Assembly (NCBI GenBank): GCA_015056925.1
Contig: SVFJ01000016.1
Location: 1 to 49,552 of the forward strand
Direction of reading: 5' to 3'
DNA from: Lachnospiraceae bacterium
GTDB lineage: Bacteria > Bacillota > Clostridia > Lachnospirales > Lachnospiraceae
Length of the DNA stretch: 49,552 bases
Below are positions 34,251 to 43,495 of the stretch, piece by piece. Numbering within the stretch: position 1 is the stretch's first letter; every line of letters begins with the position of its first letter. The position numbers and the translations under genes are program-made. The notes below the pieces were generated by a model, which saw nothing but the letters and a program-made list of their open reading frames with translations, was not told the DNA's origin and did no database searches.

Positions 34251-34991
34251 ATGGAATATCTGAACGCAAATGATATCTTGCCAGCTGAATTATTGGAGCA
34301 GGTAAAAAAATATGCAGCGGGAAAATATTTGTATGTTCCACAGAATGAATCGGATATGAAGTCATGGGGGGAACTGTCAGGATACCGCAAGCAGCTGTCA
34401 AAACGCAATCGCATGATTATTAATAAATTTAAATATGGTATTACAATAGAAGAGTTATCTAAAGAATATTTTTTATCAGAAGAATCCATCAAGAAAATCG
34501 TGTATTCTAAGAAGCATACAGGAGAATTACGTTTTTATCCTCATATTGATTCGGCAAAGGAATATGATGAGCAAGGACTTTTAGAGGAGTGGATACATAC
34601 TTATTTACTGTTTGAGAGAAAGAATAAAGCATTTTCAGACGGCTTATATCAGGAAGAACGTTATTTTATCGGCCCGATTATAATGCCGGTGCAGCTCTTT
34701 CATAGAAGCTCGGGGCCGGAGGAGGGAATGAAGTGGCGTGTGGATGAGACAGTTTTTGAGGAAAGAACAAAGAGCTGGATGGAAAAGCTAGAGCAAAGTG
34801 AGAAGCTACCACCATTAATAATAAGCTATTTTAGTGATACATTTGAAATCAATTGTAATAGTCCGTTGCATGAAGCGTTGGTGCGGATGAATATAAAGGA
34901 ATTTCCTGTAATTATTTGGATTACGTTGAGAACGGATTATGAAGATTTTAAACAAAAATATAATGAATATGTAAAGTTTGATTATAAATAA
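34251..34991 (+). CDS. CD3324-like HTH fused to a ParB-like domain
   Basis: A 246-residue protein. Residues 1-85 match the CD3324/Mor-like HTH family (YLNANDILPAELLEQVKKYA, WGELSGYRKQLSKRNRMI, ITIEELSKEYFLSEESIKKI), giving a DNA-binding helix-turn-helix. From about 115 it carries a second domain (SDGLYQEERYFIGPIIMPVQ, then PPLIISYFSDTFEINCN and FPVIIWIT) that is clearly related to the protein encoded 0.9 kb downstream at 35894. There the same place reads NDGRHRLEMY, a ParB-like DGxHR motif; here it is NSPLHEAL, so the key residues are lost. It may act as a regulator whose sensor has lost catalysis. Confidence 0.65.
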   Translation: MEYLNANDILPAELLEQVKKYAAGKYLYVPQNESDMKSWGELSGYRKQLSKRNRMIINKFKYGITIEELSKEYFLSEESIKKIVYSKKHTGELRFYPHIDSAKEYDEQGLLEEWIHTYLLFERKNKAFSDGLYQEERYFIGPIIMPVQLFHRSSGPEEGMKWRVDETVFEERTKSWMEKLEQSEKLPPLIISYFSDTFEINCNSPLHEALVRMNIKEFPVIIWITLRTDYEDFKQKYNEYVKFDYK

Positions 34992-35070
34992 AGAATGCAT
35001 ATATACTATTGAATCGATGGTTTATAATACGGTTGATATAAAGAATACTAAACTAGAAGAGGAAGCCGCA

Positions 35071-35934
35071 ATGAAGACCATAGATATTCATGTGAAAAAT
35101 AATATATACCAGCATATTGAGGTTTTGAAAAACAATCGAAATAAGAGATATAAGCATAAAGAATTTTTTGTTGAAGGAGTACGCAATATTAATGCAGCCA
35201 TAGAAAAAGGCTGGCGTATCAAATCCTTCATATATGGAGAACGAGGTTTATCTGATTGGGCAAAGGATATTCTCAAGAACACACGCACGGAAGAAAATTA
35301 TCGTCTGTTCAACAATTTGGCGGTGGAGTTAAGCAGTAAAACTGATACATCGGAACTAATGGCAATTGTAGAAATGCGAGAAGACAAAGAGATACTGGAA
35401 AATCTGGAAGTGACGGATTCAACCGTTATGGTGTTGTTTGACAGACCTTCAAATAAAGGTAATTTGGGAACGCTAATTCGTTCTTGCGATGCGTTTGGTG
35501 TGGATATGCTGATTTTAACAGGACATTCTGTAGATTTATATGACCCGGATGTGATTTCTTCATCGATGGGGTCATTTTTTAATCTTCAGGTGGTCAGGAT
35601 TTCTGAATATGACACCTTGAATCATTTACTTGAAGCTGCAAAAAGGCAACAGCCTGGTTTTAAATTGATAGGAACTACAGCACATCAAGCTGAAGCAATA
35701 GACCATGCGGATTTATCTTTGCCATTGATGTTTATGGTAGGAAATGAAACAATGGGATTGAATAAAACATATAAAGCCTTGTGTGACAGATTATGCACAA
35801 TTCCTATGGATGAGAATGCGAATGCATCTTCGTTCAATGTAAGTTGTGCTGCATCAATTATTATGTATGAGATTACAAGGCAAAGGAGGAGTTATGAAGT
35901 ACGGAACACTTACACAGGCGAAATACTATCATGA
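35071..35934 (+). CDS. SpoU/TrmH-family RNA 2'-O-methyltransferase
   Basis: A 287-residue SPOUT methylase with an N-terminal RNA-binding stretch (FFVEGVRNINAAIEKGW) and the three SpoU motifs: NKGNLGTLIRSCDAFG, then MFMVGNETMGL, and ASSFNVSCAASIIMYEI. It probably methylates ribose in rRNA or tRNA. Start at 35071 after GAGGAAG. Its last 41 bases overlap the next gene. Confidence 0.92.
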   Translation: MKTIDIHVKNNIYQHIEVLKNNRNKRYKHKEFFVEGVRNINAAIEKGWRIKSFIYGERGLSDWAKDILKNTRTEENYRLFNNLAVELSSKTDTSELMAIVEMREDKEILENLEVTDSTVMVLFDRPSNKGNLGTLIRSCDAFGVDMLILTGHSVDLYDPDVISSSMGSFFNLQVVRISEYDTLNHLLEAAKRQQPGFKLIGTTAHQAEAIDHADLSLPLMFMVGNETMGLNKTYKALCDRLCTIPMDENANASSFNVSCAASIIMYEITRQRRSYEVRNTYTGEILS

Positions 35935-36331
35935 TAACGGAAAGATAGATGAATGGTTGCAATTGTTTTTACGAAATGATGGGAAGAATCTTGCGCTTGC
36001 AGATGGATTGCTGCTTGAAGAGAGAGAATATTTAGGGCTGATAAAGTTAAATATGTCATATTTTAAGAATGTAAAGGCAGGTACACCAGAGTATCTGACA
36101 CAGGAGAATGATATCGAATATTTTTTCTGGATTGTTGACCATATGAAAAGTGATTTTGGAAATTGGGATGTTCCGCCATTGATTGTAGAGTTTAGAGATG
36201 ATGACTTCCATGTCAATGACGGAAGACATCGTCTGGAAATGTATCGACAAATGGGGATAGAGGAAGTTAATGTTGTATTATGGACAACAGGAGATGAGAA
36301 TAAAGAGAAACTACAGGCAATTTTAGATTGA
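35894..36331 (+). CDS. ParB-like nuclease-fold protein
   Basis: A 145-residue protein. It shares GLLLEEREYLGLI, PPLIVEF and VVLWTT with the C-terminal domain of the protein at 34251, and keeps a ParB/Srx-like motif VNDGRHRLEMYRQMGIEEVN. It probably belongs to a ParB-like fold group; the biochemical activity is unknown. ATG 35894 follows AGGAGGAG and lies inside the SpoU gene end, so translation is likely coupled. Confidence 0.65.
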   Translation: MKYGTLTQAKYYHDNGKIDEWLQLFLRNDGKNLALADGLLLEEREYLGLIKLNMSYFKNVKAGTPEYLTQENDIEYFFWIVDHMKSDFGNWDVPPLIVEFRDDDFHVNDGRHRLEMYRQMGIEEVNVVLWTTGDENKEKLQAILD

Positions 36332-36340
36332 AATATTTTA

Positions 36341-36360
36341 CCTGTGGCACAGGGTTTTTA
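36341..36360 (+). terminator. Weak terminator-like hairpin
   Basis: CCTGT (36341-36345) pairs with ACAGG (36349-36353) around a 3-base loop, then GTTTTTA. A short stem; may be only a partial terminator between two close genes. Confidence 0.35.
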
Positions 36361-36385
36361 GGAATTGGAAAGGCAAGGTTATTTT

Positions 36386-36991
36386 ATGATAGAAATATGT
36401 TCTAAGTGTGGAAACTATGATTGGGATAAGGAAGTGACAGGTAATGTAATTCGTTGTCCGAAGTGTGGAGATGAATGGGAATTTCGTTTAATGCCATTAT
36501 TTATTCTGACAGGGTGCAGTGGAGTAGGTAAGACTACGACTGCAATTGATATTATGCGAAGAAATGTAGACTTTGTAGTGCTGGATGCAGATATCTTATC
36601 GGGCTTTGTGAACTGGGAGGATGAAGAATCATGCAATGACTGGATTGAAACAATCATATGTCTCTCAAAGGATATTATGCAGTCAGGAAAGCCGGTTTTA
36701 TGGACAATGGCAGGGTGTTTAGACCGTTTGCCAAGGGCCTATAATAATCGTTATATAAGTAAAATCAATTGCCTTGCATTAGTATGTGAGGAAGAGGCTT
36801 TAATAAAGCGCATGCGTGAAGGAAGAGGAATCACAGACGAGAACTGGATTAAAGGTTCTTGTGATTATAATCGCTATTTTATGGAGCATGATAGTCTTGA
36901 AGATACTACATTCGATAAGTATAATATTACAGGAAAAACACCTAAAGATGTGGCTGATTATGTGATTGATTGGGTTGCTAGAAACATATAG
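36386..36991 (+). CDS. Zinc-ribbon/P-loop nucleotide kinase-like protein
   Basis: A 201-residue protein. The N-terminus is a zinc ribbon with two CxxC pairs (CSKCGNYDWD and RCPKCGDEW), followed by a P-loop GCSGVGKTT and a kinase-like core (DFVVLDADILSGFVNWEDEE, later CLALVCEEEALIKRMREGRG). It resembles AAA_33-type small-molecule or nucleotide kinases. Substrate unknown. Start 36386 follows AAGGCAAGG. Confidence 0.75.
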   Translation: MIEICSKCGNYDWDKEVTGNVIRCPKCGDEWEFRLMPLFILTGCSGVGKTTTAIDIMRRNVDFVVLDADILSGFVNWEDEESCNDWIETIICLSKDIMQSGKPVLWTMAGCLDRLPRAYNNRYISKINCLALVCEEEALIKRMREGRGITDENWIKGSCDYNRYFMEHDSLEDTTFDKYNITGKTPKDVADYVIDWVARNI

Positions 36992-37029
36992 TTGATAACG
37001 TTGATTTTAAACAGTTACGAAAAGATAAA

Positions 37030-37066
37030 TGGACTATGTCATGCGAACATAGTCCATTTCATTTAG
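37030..37066. terminator. Bidirectional terminator between convergent genes
   Basis: ATGGACTATGT (37030-37040) pairs perfectly with ACATAGTCCAT (37048-37058). On the + strand TTTCATTT follows, and on the minus strand TTTATCTTTT follows. It serves the kinase-like gene and the ABC-F gene running toward each other. Confidence 0.85.
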
Positions 37067-37087
37067 TAGATTAAATATACAAACATC

Positions 37088-38992
37088 TTACTCCGATAAC
37101 TCTTCCCACTTCACATACAGCTCTTCAAGCTCTTCATCAATCTTGGCTCTTTCATTTGCTAATTCCTGAAGCTTTACACTATTTGTGGCAACTTCTGGCT
37201 TAGACATTTCTTCGTCAAGAGCCTTACCCTTATCTTCAAGAAGCGAGATGCGGTCTTCACATTTCTTTAAGTCGTTTTCCTTCTTTCTTTGCTTTGCCTG
37301 CAATTCCTTTTGCTGCTGCCAGTCAAGCTTCTGCTGAGTTGGTTCTTCTACAGTAACTTTCGTAGCAGTAGGAGCCTCAGGAGAAAGAATTTGTTGTTTT
37401 TCCAGATAATAATCGTAATTACCGATATAATTAATCAATTCTTTATGATGCAAATCCATAATGCGTGAAGCTGTCTTATTAATGAAGTAACGGTCATGTG
37501 ATACATAAAGTATCGTTCCTTCATAAGCATTTAATGCATTTTCCAAGATTTCCTTTGAAGTAATATCCAAGTGGTTCGTAGGCTCGTCGAGGATGAGGAA
37601 GTTTGACTCGGAAAGCATGAGCTTTGCAAGTGAAACACGTCCGCGTTCACCACCGCTTAAGGAACTGATTTTCTTAAATACATCTTCGCCTGTAAATAGG
37701 AATGCGGCGAGAGTATTACGAATCTCTGTATTGGTCAGGTGAGGATAATCGTCACTGATTTCCTCGAACAAGGTCTTGTCCATATGTAACACATGATGCT
37801 CCTGGTCGTAGTAGCCGATTTCCACGTTAGAACCAAGCTTAATGGTACCCTTATCCGGTGGAAGAATTTCATTTAATATCTTGAGAATCGTTGTCTTACC
37901 TGTTCCGTTATCACCGATAATGGCAACATGTTCACCACGCTTGATTTCAAAGTTAATATCAGAGAATAATTCTAAGTTACCAAAAGACTTTGCAAGTCCG
38001 GTAACGCTCAATACATCGTTACCACTCAGCTTATGAGGAGTCAGACGAAGCTTCATATCTGCCTTAACCTCTGATGGCTTATCAAGACGCTCAATCTTAT
38101 CCAGCATTTTTTCACGGCTTTCTGCACGTTTGATGGATTTCTCACGGTTAAATGACTTTAGCTTTTCGATAACCTCTTCCTGATGTTTGATTTCGCGCTG
38201 TTGATTGAGGTAAGCATTCATTCGTTCAATACGAAGCTGTTCTTTTTGCTTTGCGTACTGAGAGTAGTTACCCTTGAAGGCAGTAACTTCACCATTATCT
38301 ATTTCAATAATCTTAGTTGCAATCTTATCAAGGAAATAGCGGTCGTGAGAAACGATGATAACTGCACCCTTATAGTTTAAAAGATAATTCTCCAACCATG
38401 CAATAGAGTTCATATCCAAATGGTTGGTCGGCTCATCCAACATAATCAGGTCGGGGCTTTGTAACAAGAGCTTACCTAGTGCAACACGAGTCTTTTGTCC
38501 ACCGGAAAGAGTGTCAATCTTCTTGGTAAAATCTTCCTCGGTAAAGCCAAGTCCCTTTAAGATACCTGTAACCTCACTCTTATAGGCATAGCCGTTAATG
38601 GATTCAAAGCGCTGGGTCATGCTGGTATATTTCTTTAAAAGCTGCTCTAAGGCATCGCCCTCTAATTCCTTCATATCGTGTTCCGCCTGTCGGATGCCTG
38701 CCTCTAAGTCCAGAACCTCCTGCTTCACGGTAAGAAGCTCGTCAAAGATAGTATTTGCACTGTCTACAGACTGGTGCTGTGCCAGATAGCCAAAGCTCTT
38801 ATCCTTTGCAAAGGTAACAAGACCTTCGTCAGCAGGAAGCTTTCCGATAATAATTTTAAGAAGAGTAGACTTACCAGCGCCATTAATACCGACGATAGCA
38901 GCTTTCTCATAATCTTCTATATGAAATGAAGCATTTTTAATGACATGATTGTCAACAAATGTTTTATTAATGTTACTGCATGACAGAATCAT
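37088..38992 (-). CDS. ABC-F family ATPase (duplicated ATPase, no membrane part)
   Basis: A 634-residue protein with two ABC ATPase domains. Domain 1: GINGAGKST, LSGGQKTRVALG, LIMLDEPTNHLD. A linker of about 80 residues rich in basic and coiled-coil sequence (RIERMNAYLNQQREIKHQEE) matches the P-site tRNA interaction motif region. Domain 2: GDNGTGKTT, LSGGERGRVSLA, LILDEPTNHLD. A C-terminal coiled coil (after KVTVEEPTQQK) is like that of Uup/YdiF. It acts on the ribosome, not in transport; whether it gives antibiotic resistance cannot be told. The start has GAAAGGACAGG upstream on the minus strand. Confidence 0.93.
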   Translation of the reverse strand: MILSCSNINKTFVDNHVIKNASFHIEDYEKAAIVGINGAGKSTLLKIIIGKLPADEGLVTFAKDKSFGYLAQHQSVDSANTIFDELLTVKQEVLDLEAGIRQAEHDMKELEGDALEQLLKKYTSMTQRFESINGYAYKSEVTGILKGLGFTEEDFTKKIDTLSGGQKTRVALGKLLLQSPDLIMLDEPTNHLDMNSIAWLENYLLNYKGAVIIVSHDRYFLDKIATKIIEIDNGEVTAFKGNYSQYAKQKEQLRIERMNAYLNQQREIKHQEEVIEKLKSFNREKSIKRAESREKMLDKIERLDKPSEVKADMKLRLTPHKLSGNDVLSVTGLAKSFGNLELFSDINFEIKRGEHVAIIGDNGTGKTTILKILNEILPPDKGTIKLGSNVEIGYYDQEHHVLHMDKTLFEEISDDYPHLTNTEIRNTLAAFLFTGEDVFKKISSLSGGERGRVSLAKLMLSESNFLILDEPTNHLDITSKEILENALNAYEGTILYVSHDRYFINKTASRIMDLHHKELINYIGNYDYYLEKQQILSPEAPTATKVTVEEPTQQKLDWQQQKELQAKQRKKENDLKKCEDRISLLEDKGKALDEEMSKPEVATNSVKLQELANERAKIDEELEELYVKWEELSE

Positions 38993-39045
38993 AATAACCT
39001 GTCCTTTCTATTATAAATATTTGTATTTTAAACATAATCTTTACT

Positions 39046-39074
39046 ATTATATAAAAAACTAAAAGTCTTTGCAA
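39046..39074 (-). promoter_or_regulatory. Promoter of the ABC-F gene
   Basis: Reading the minus strand: TTGCAA (39074-39069), 17-base spacer, TATAAT (39051-39046), about 55 bases before the start. It is divergent from the rex promoter. Confidence 0.65.
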
Positions 39075-39179
39075 TGATTTATACTTGCGTGAACTTAAGA
39101 AAAACGCTATAATGCCAAAGGATTATCTAAAATGTTCAAAAATATCCTTATTATGTAAGGGTTGTATGTCAAAAATGCA

Positions 39180-39208
39180 TTGACAAGGATTTAACAAAGA
39201 TATATACT
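39180..39208 (+). promoter_or_regulatory. rex promoter with a Rex operator
   Basis: -35 TTGACA (39180-39185), 17-base spacer, -10 TATACT (39203-39208). TTGACAAGGATTTAACAA (39180-39197) matches the clostridial Rex site TTGTTAA-N4-TTAACAA, with a perfect right half. It overlaps the -35, so Rex would repress itself when NADH is low. Confidence 0.75.
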
Positions 39209-39316
39209 TTAAATTAAGTAAGACTGTATATTAATGTGAAAGATTAAAAGGGGTCTTATTTGTGTGAAAGAGTGAAATATAAGAAGAACAAAGGATTGGT
39301 TTGGAGGCAGAGTATT

Positions 39317-39955
39317 ATGGAGGACAAGATAATTTCGCAGGCCGTAATAGGCAGACTTCCGAGATATTACAGATATTTGGGAGATTTGAAGGATAGCGGT
39401 ATTGAGAGAATATCTTCACAGGATTTGAGTAAGCTAATGAAGGTAACGGCATCTCAGATTCGTCAGGATTTTAATAATTTTGGTGGATTTGGTCAGCAGG
39501 GCTATGGCTATAATGTTGAGTATTTATATAATGAGATTGCTAAGATTTTAGGACTTCATTATAAGCATAATTTAATTATTGTAGGTGCCGGTAATTTAGG
39601 ACAGGCACTTGCTAACTATGTAAATTTTGAAAGAAGAGGCTTTATTGTTAAGGGTGTATTCGATATTAATCCTGAGCTTCATGGCAAGGAGTTAAGAGGA
39701 GTACCTGTTCAGCCGATAGAGAATATAGAAGAGTTTGTTAAGGCAAATGATATTGATATTGCAGTGTTAACCATTCCTAAGGATGGTGCGGTTAAGACTG
39801 CTGAGGTGCTGGTAAGATGTAACATTCGTGCGATTTGGAATTTTGCGCATGTGGATTTGAATGTTCCTGACAGTATTGTCGTTGAGAATGTCCATTTATC
39901 GGATAGCTTGATGAAGCTTTCCTATGGAATCAGTAAGTTTGATAATTCCAATTAG
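39317..39955 (+). CDS. rex: Redox-sensing transcriptional repressor Rex
   Basis: A 212-residue Rex. Winged helix at about 15-70 (RLPRYYRYLGDLKDSGIERI, then SQIRQDFNNFGGFGQQGYGY), Rossmann NADH domain at about 85-190 with GAGNLG at 90-95, and a C-terminal swapped helix (HLSDSLMKLSYGISKF). It senses NADH/NAD+ and controls fermentation genes. Start 39317 follows GGAGG at ten bases; the ATG-like start at 39260 would add 19 basic residues. Confidence 0.97.
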   Translation: MEDKIISQAVIGRLPRYYRYLGDLKDSGIERISSQDLSKLMKVTASQIRQDFNNFGGFGQQGYGYNVEYLYNEIAKILGLHYKHNLIIVGAGNLGQALANYVNFERRGFIVKGVFDINPELHGKELRGVPVQPIENIEEFVKANDIDIAVLTIPKDGAVKTAEVLVRCNIRAIWNFAHVDLNVPDSIVVENVHLSDSLMKLSYGISKFDNSN

Positions 39956-39998
39956 TGAATCGACTTATTGAATGTGGTGTATAGAAAGTAGGGGTAAT

Positions 39999-40643
39999 AT
40001 GGCAAAGGATAAGGAAGCCTATATGCTGGCATTGGCAGGTAAGAAGCTGCCGATATTGGCATTGGACCATAAGTGGCATCAGCTTTTTACGCAGACGGGG
40101 GATAACGAGAAGCTTTTGCAGTTAGAGGAAGTGTTGAAAGAACACTTGAAGCGTGAGAGTAAGATTAATACAGAGCTTAAGAGCTTGGCGACTTATAAGA
40201 AGAAGCTAATGCAGGAGATTGTTGAATACATGGACCTTCCGGAGGGCTCTACTCGTGACAGTGTCATGGAGGAGAAGAAGCGTCTGATTGAAGAAGTGAA
40301 TCAGAAGATGGAAGATTACAAAGATGAATTATTGGATTTGCCTAGAGAGATAGATTCTGCTAATATAGAGTTAATGTTAGCGACCATGGAGGTCTGCTAT
40401 AACAGATTACAGAAGAATACAGCGGATATTGAGGCAATTAATCAATGGATTAAAGAATTCAGAGTTCAACTCAAGAAGCAGGTTATTAAAAAGCAACAGA
40501 AAGAAATATGGAATGATGAATTATATTCCTATATGCATGCAATCTTTGGACCGGATGTGATAGATTTATTTGACCTTAAATATGACCCGTCCAAGGTGCG
40601 TCAGAAGGAAGAGGCAGAAGTTCCGAAGACTACAGACACCTAA
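39999..40643 (+). CDS. Coiled-coil protein of unknown function
   Basis: A 214-residue, highly charged, helical protein. Long heptad-rich stretches run from about 40 to 180 (LQLEEVLKEHLKRESKINTE, MEDYKDELLDLPREIDSANI, ADIEAINQWIKEFRVQLKKQ). There is no membrane segment or signal. It begins MAKDKEAYMLALAGKKLPIL. It follows rex by 43 bases. Its position between rex and nnr suggests it is a conserved small gene of this clade, but the function is unknown. Confidence 0.75.
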   Translation: MAKDKEAYMLALAGKKLPILALDHKWHQLFTQTGDNEKLLQLEEVLKEHLKRESKINTELKSLATYKKKLMQEIVEYMDLPEGSTRDSVMEEKKRLIEEVNQKMEDYKDELLDLPREIDSANIELMLATMEVCYNRLQKNTADIEAINQWIKEFRVQLKKQVIKKQQKEIWNDELYSYMHAIFGPDVIDLFDLKYDPSKVRQKEEAEVPKTTDT

Positions 40644-40665
40644 GCCGTATGGTTTGGGTGTTTTT
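40636..40665 (+). terminator. Terminator-like hairpin overlapping the stop of the coiled-coil gene
   Basis: ACACCTAAGCC (40636-40646) pairs with GGTTTGGGTGT (40651-40661) with wobbles, then TTTTT. The stop codon TAA (40641-40643) is inside the stem, so a ribosome finishing the gene could melt it. Possibly a translation-sensitive attenuator before nnr. Confidence 0.55.
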
Positions 40666-40687
40666 CAAACGCTTAAGGAGAATAGGC

Positions 40688-42205
40688 ATGAAGTATGTAT
40701 TGACATCAAAGGAAATGAAGGACTGTGATACCAAAGCCATAGAAGAGTTCGGCATAGCTTCTCTGGTATTAATGGAGCGTGCGGCATGGCAGACAGCGCA
40801 GATTATTATGGAGCGGTTTGGAACAGATATATGTGTAGGTGTAATTGCGGGTACAGGCAATAATGGCGGTGATGGAGTTGCCATTGCAAGAATACTGCGT
40901 GAATACGGAGTGCATACAGAGCTTCATTTGATAGGGGATGAAAGGAAATGTACACAGGAAACAAGGAGGCAGCTGGAAACAGCAATTAAGCTGGGGATTG
41001 CAGTGAGCTATGGCGCTTCCGAACATTATGTATATGATGTGATTGTAGATGCACTCTTTGGTATAGGGTTGACAAGAGTGGTAGAAGGCAGATATAAGAC
41101 AGCGATTGAGGCAATGAATGCATCAAAGGCAAAGGTTGTGGCAGTGGACATTCCTTCAGGAGTCAGTGCGGACGATGGCACAATTATGGGCAGTGCCGTG
41201 CAGGCGGATATCACGGTTACTTACCAGTATCGTAAGCTGGGACAGCTATTATACCCGGGAGCACTGATGACCGGTGAGCTGATTTGTGTGCCGATTGGTA
41301 TTCCGGAGGAGACATTGGATACCAGACAAATTGGTATTGCAACCTATACAAGAGATGATTTTTATATGCCCCTAAGAAGACCTGATGGCAATAAAGGAAC
41401 CTTTGGAAAGGTGCTTTTGGTAGCAGGTTCCAGAACGATGGGTGGTGCCTGTCAGCTGTCTGCATTAAGTGCATTTCGCATTGGCGCAGGGATGGTAAAG
41501 GTATTTACGGCAGATGTAAATAGAGACAGTCTGTTGAAAAAGGTTCCGGAGGCAATGATAGCAACTTATACGGATGATGGAAGATGCGGATTAAAGGAAG
41601 AAGAACTGGCAGAACTACGTACATCTATGGAATGGGCTGATGTTGTGGTAATTGGTCCGGGATTATCCGTATCACCAAAAGCAAAGTCAATCCTTGAAGT
41701 GGTAATTTATGAGAATAAGGTGCCTCTTGTAATGGATGCAGATGCATTAAATCTTTTGGCGCAGGATGAGAAGCTGCTTTCCTTTTTTGAATATGCCAAT
41801 GCAGCATCCGCCTATGAAACGGTTATTACACCGCATATGGCAGAGTTTGCAAGGCTAATTAAGCATCCTGTTTCGGAGATTAAGAAGGATGTATTGGGAT
41901 ATTGCAGAAGCTTTACGAATAAATATAATATGACGCTGGTGTGTAAGGATGCCAGAACCTTTGTGTGCAAGAGGCATAAGAAAATATACCTGAATACAAG
42001 CGGTAATGATGGTATGGCAACGGCAGGTTCGGGAGATGTTCTGACAGGCATCATTGCAGGAATCATGGCACAGGGAACAGATTGTTTTGAAGCGGCTGTT
42101 ACAGGAACTTATGCACATGGATTAGCCGGGGATATTGCAAAAGAGCAAAGTTCGTCGTATTATTTAATGGCACAGGATATTATCCAGGCGCTAAGAATGA
42201 TATAA
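40688..42205 (+). CDS. nnr: Bifunctional NAD(P)HX epimerase/dehydratase
   Basis: A 505-residue repair enzyme. Residues 1-210 are the YjeF_N epimerase domain (KEMKDCDTKAIEEFG, GTGNNGGDGVAIAR, then VDIPSGVSADDG). Residues about 225-500 are the ADP-dependent dehydratase (GKVLLVAGSRTMGGACQLSA, VVIGPGLSVSPKAK, DALNLLA, SGNDGMATAGSGDVLTGIIA). It repairs hydrated NADH/NADPH. ATG 40688 follows AAGGAGAATAGG. Confidence 0.95.
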   Translation: MKYVLTSKEMKDCDTKAIEEFGIASLVLMERAAWQTAQIIMERFGTDICVGVIAGTGNNGGDGVAIARILREYGVHTELHLIGDERKCTQETRRQLETAIKLGIAVSYGASEHYVYDVIVDALFGIGLTRVVEGRYKTAIEAMNASKAKVVAVDIPSGVSADDGTIMGSAVQADITVTYQYRKLGQLLYPGALMTGELICVPIGIPEETLDTRQIGIATYTRDDFYMPLRRPDGNKGTFGKVLLVAGSRTMGGACQLSALSAFRIGAGMVKVFTADVNRDSLLKKVPEAMIATYTDDGRCGLKEEELAELRTSMEWADVVVIGPGLSVSPKAKSILEVVIYENKVPLVMDADALNLLAQDEKLLSFFEYANAASAYETVITPHMAEFARLIKHPVSEIKKDVLGYCRSFTNKYNMTLVCKDARTFVCKRHKKIYLNTSGNDGMATAGSGDVLTGIIAGIMAQGTDCFEAAVTGTYAHGLAGDIAKEQSSSYYLMAQDIIQALRMI

Positions 42206-42233
42206 TTTTTTGAGTAGAAAGGGCATTAAATAA

Positions 42234-43394
42234 ATGAAGCATTATGACAGAGTATGGGCAGAGGTAGATTTGGATGCCATTATAGATAATGTCAAAAGTA
42301 TAAAACAGAATATAAAAGAAGATACACAGATTATTGCCGTGATTAAGACAGATGGATATGGACATGGTGCATTACCGATAGCAAGGGTAATGCAGAATGA
42401 ACCGGGTGTATGGGGATTTGCGGTTGCAACAGCTGAAGAAGCAGGACTTCTTCGTGAGAATGGAGTGAAGAGTAATATCCTGATTTTGGGATATACATTT
42501 CCTTATTCCTATGAGCAGCTGATTCAGGATAATGTACAGCTTGCTGTCTTTATGCCGGATGTCGCAAAGCAGTTATCGGATAAGGCGGTTGCACTCGGAA
42601 AGACCTGTAAGATTCATATCAAGGTAGATACCGGTATGACTAGAATCGGTATTACGGCGGATGAAGAGGGATTGTCTTTTATTAAGGAAATTCAGGCACT
42701 TCCGGGATTAGAGATAGAGGGAATCTTTACGCATTTTGCAACAGCGGATGAGCAGAATAAGGAAAAGACTTATAAGCAGTTAAAGTGCTTTACGGAGTTT
42801 GTAGATTTGGTAGAAAAGGAATTGGCAATTAAAATTCCTATGAAGCATTGCTCTAACAGTGCGGGTATTATTGATATTCCGGAGGCAAATCTGGATGCGG
42901 TAAGAGCAGGCATTATTTTATATGGTCTGTGGCCATCAGCGGAGGTGAACCGTAGTAAGATATCTTTGCAACCGGCACTTAGCCTGAAGTCGAAGATTGT
43001 TTATGTGAAAAAGGTGCCTAAGAATCAGGAAATCAGCTATGGTGGTATTTATACGACTTTTAGAGATACACAGGTTGCTACAATTTGTATTGGATACGGA
43101 GATGGTTATCCAAGAAGTCTTTCCAATGTAGGACATATTTTAGTGAATGGACAGAAGGCGCCGATTATCGGACGTATTTGTATGGACCAGTTTATGGTAG
43201 ATGTAACGGATGTGGAAGGTAATGTCTGTGTGGGCGATACGGTAACACTCATCGGTCGGGATGGCGATATGGAGATTACCATGGAGGAGCTCGGAGACCA
43301 GTCAGGCCGCTTTAATTATGAGCTTTCCTGTGATTTGGGTAAGAGAATTCCGCGAATTTACAAATATGATGATACACTAATTCAGGAAAAATAA
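42234..43394 (+). CDS. alr: Alanine racemase
   Basis: A 386-residue PLP enzyme. Lys38 in AVIKTDGYGHG binds PLP (the usual motif is VKANAYGHG, so TDG replaces ANA). The second catalytic Tyr is in ISYGGIYTTFRD, and the C-terminal beta domain ends with CMDQFMVDVTDVE and RIPRIY. It makes D-alanine for peptidoglycan. It is followed by mazF, as in Bacillus (alr-ndoAI-ndoA). Confidence 0.95.
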   Translation: MKHYDRVWAEVDLDAIIDNVKSIKQNIKEDTQIIAVIKTDGYGHGALPIARVMQNEPGVWGFAVATAEEAGLLRENGVKSNILILGYTFPYSYEQLIQDNVQLAVFMPDVAKQLSDKAVALGKTCKIHIKVDTGMTRIGITADEEGLSFIKEIQALPGLEIEGIFTHFATADEQNKEKTYKQLKCFTEFVDLVEKELAIKIPMKHCSNSAGIIDIPEANLDAVRAGIILYGLWPSAEVNRSKISLQPALSLKSKIVYVKKVPKNQEISYGGIYTTFRDTQVATICIGYGDGYPRSLSNVGHILVNGQKAPIIGRICMDQFMVDVTDVEGNVCVGDTVTLIGRDGDMEITMEELGDQSGRFNYELSCDLGKRIPRIYKYDDTLIQEK

Positions 43395-43495
43395 GATAAG
43401 TTTCAAAATTTTGAATCCTTTGTATAAAACTTCTTTAACAGGCAAAACTATGATTACGAAACAATGATAGAAATAGTTAGAGAAGGAGTATATAA

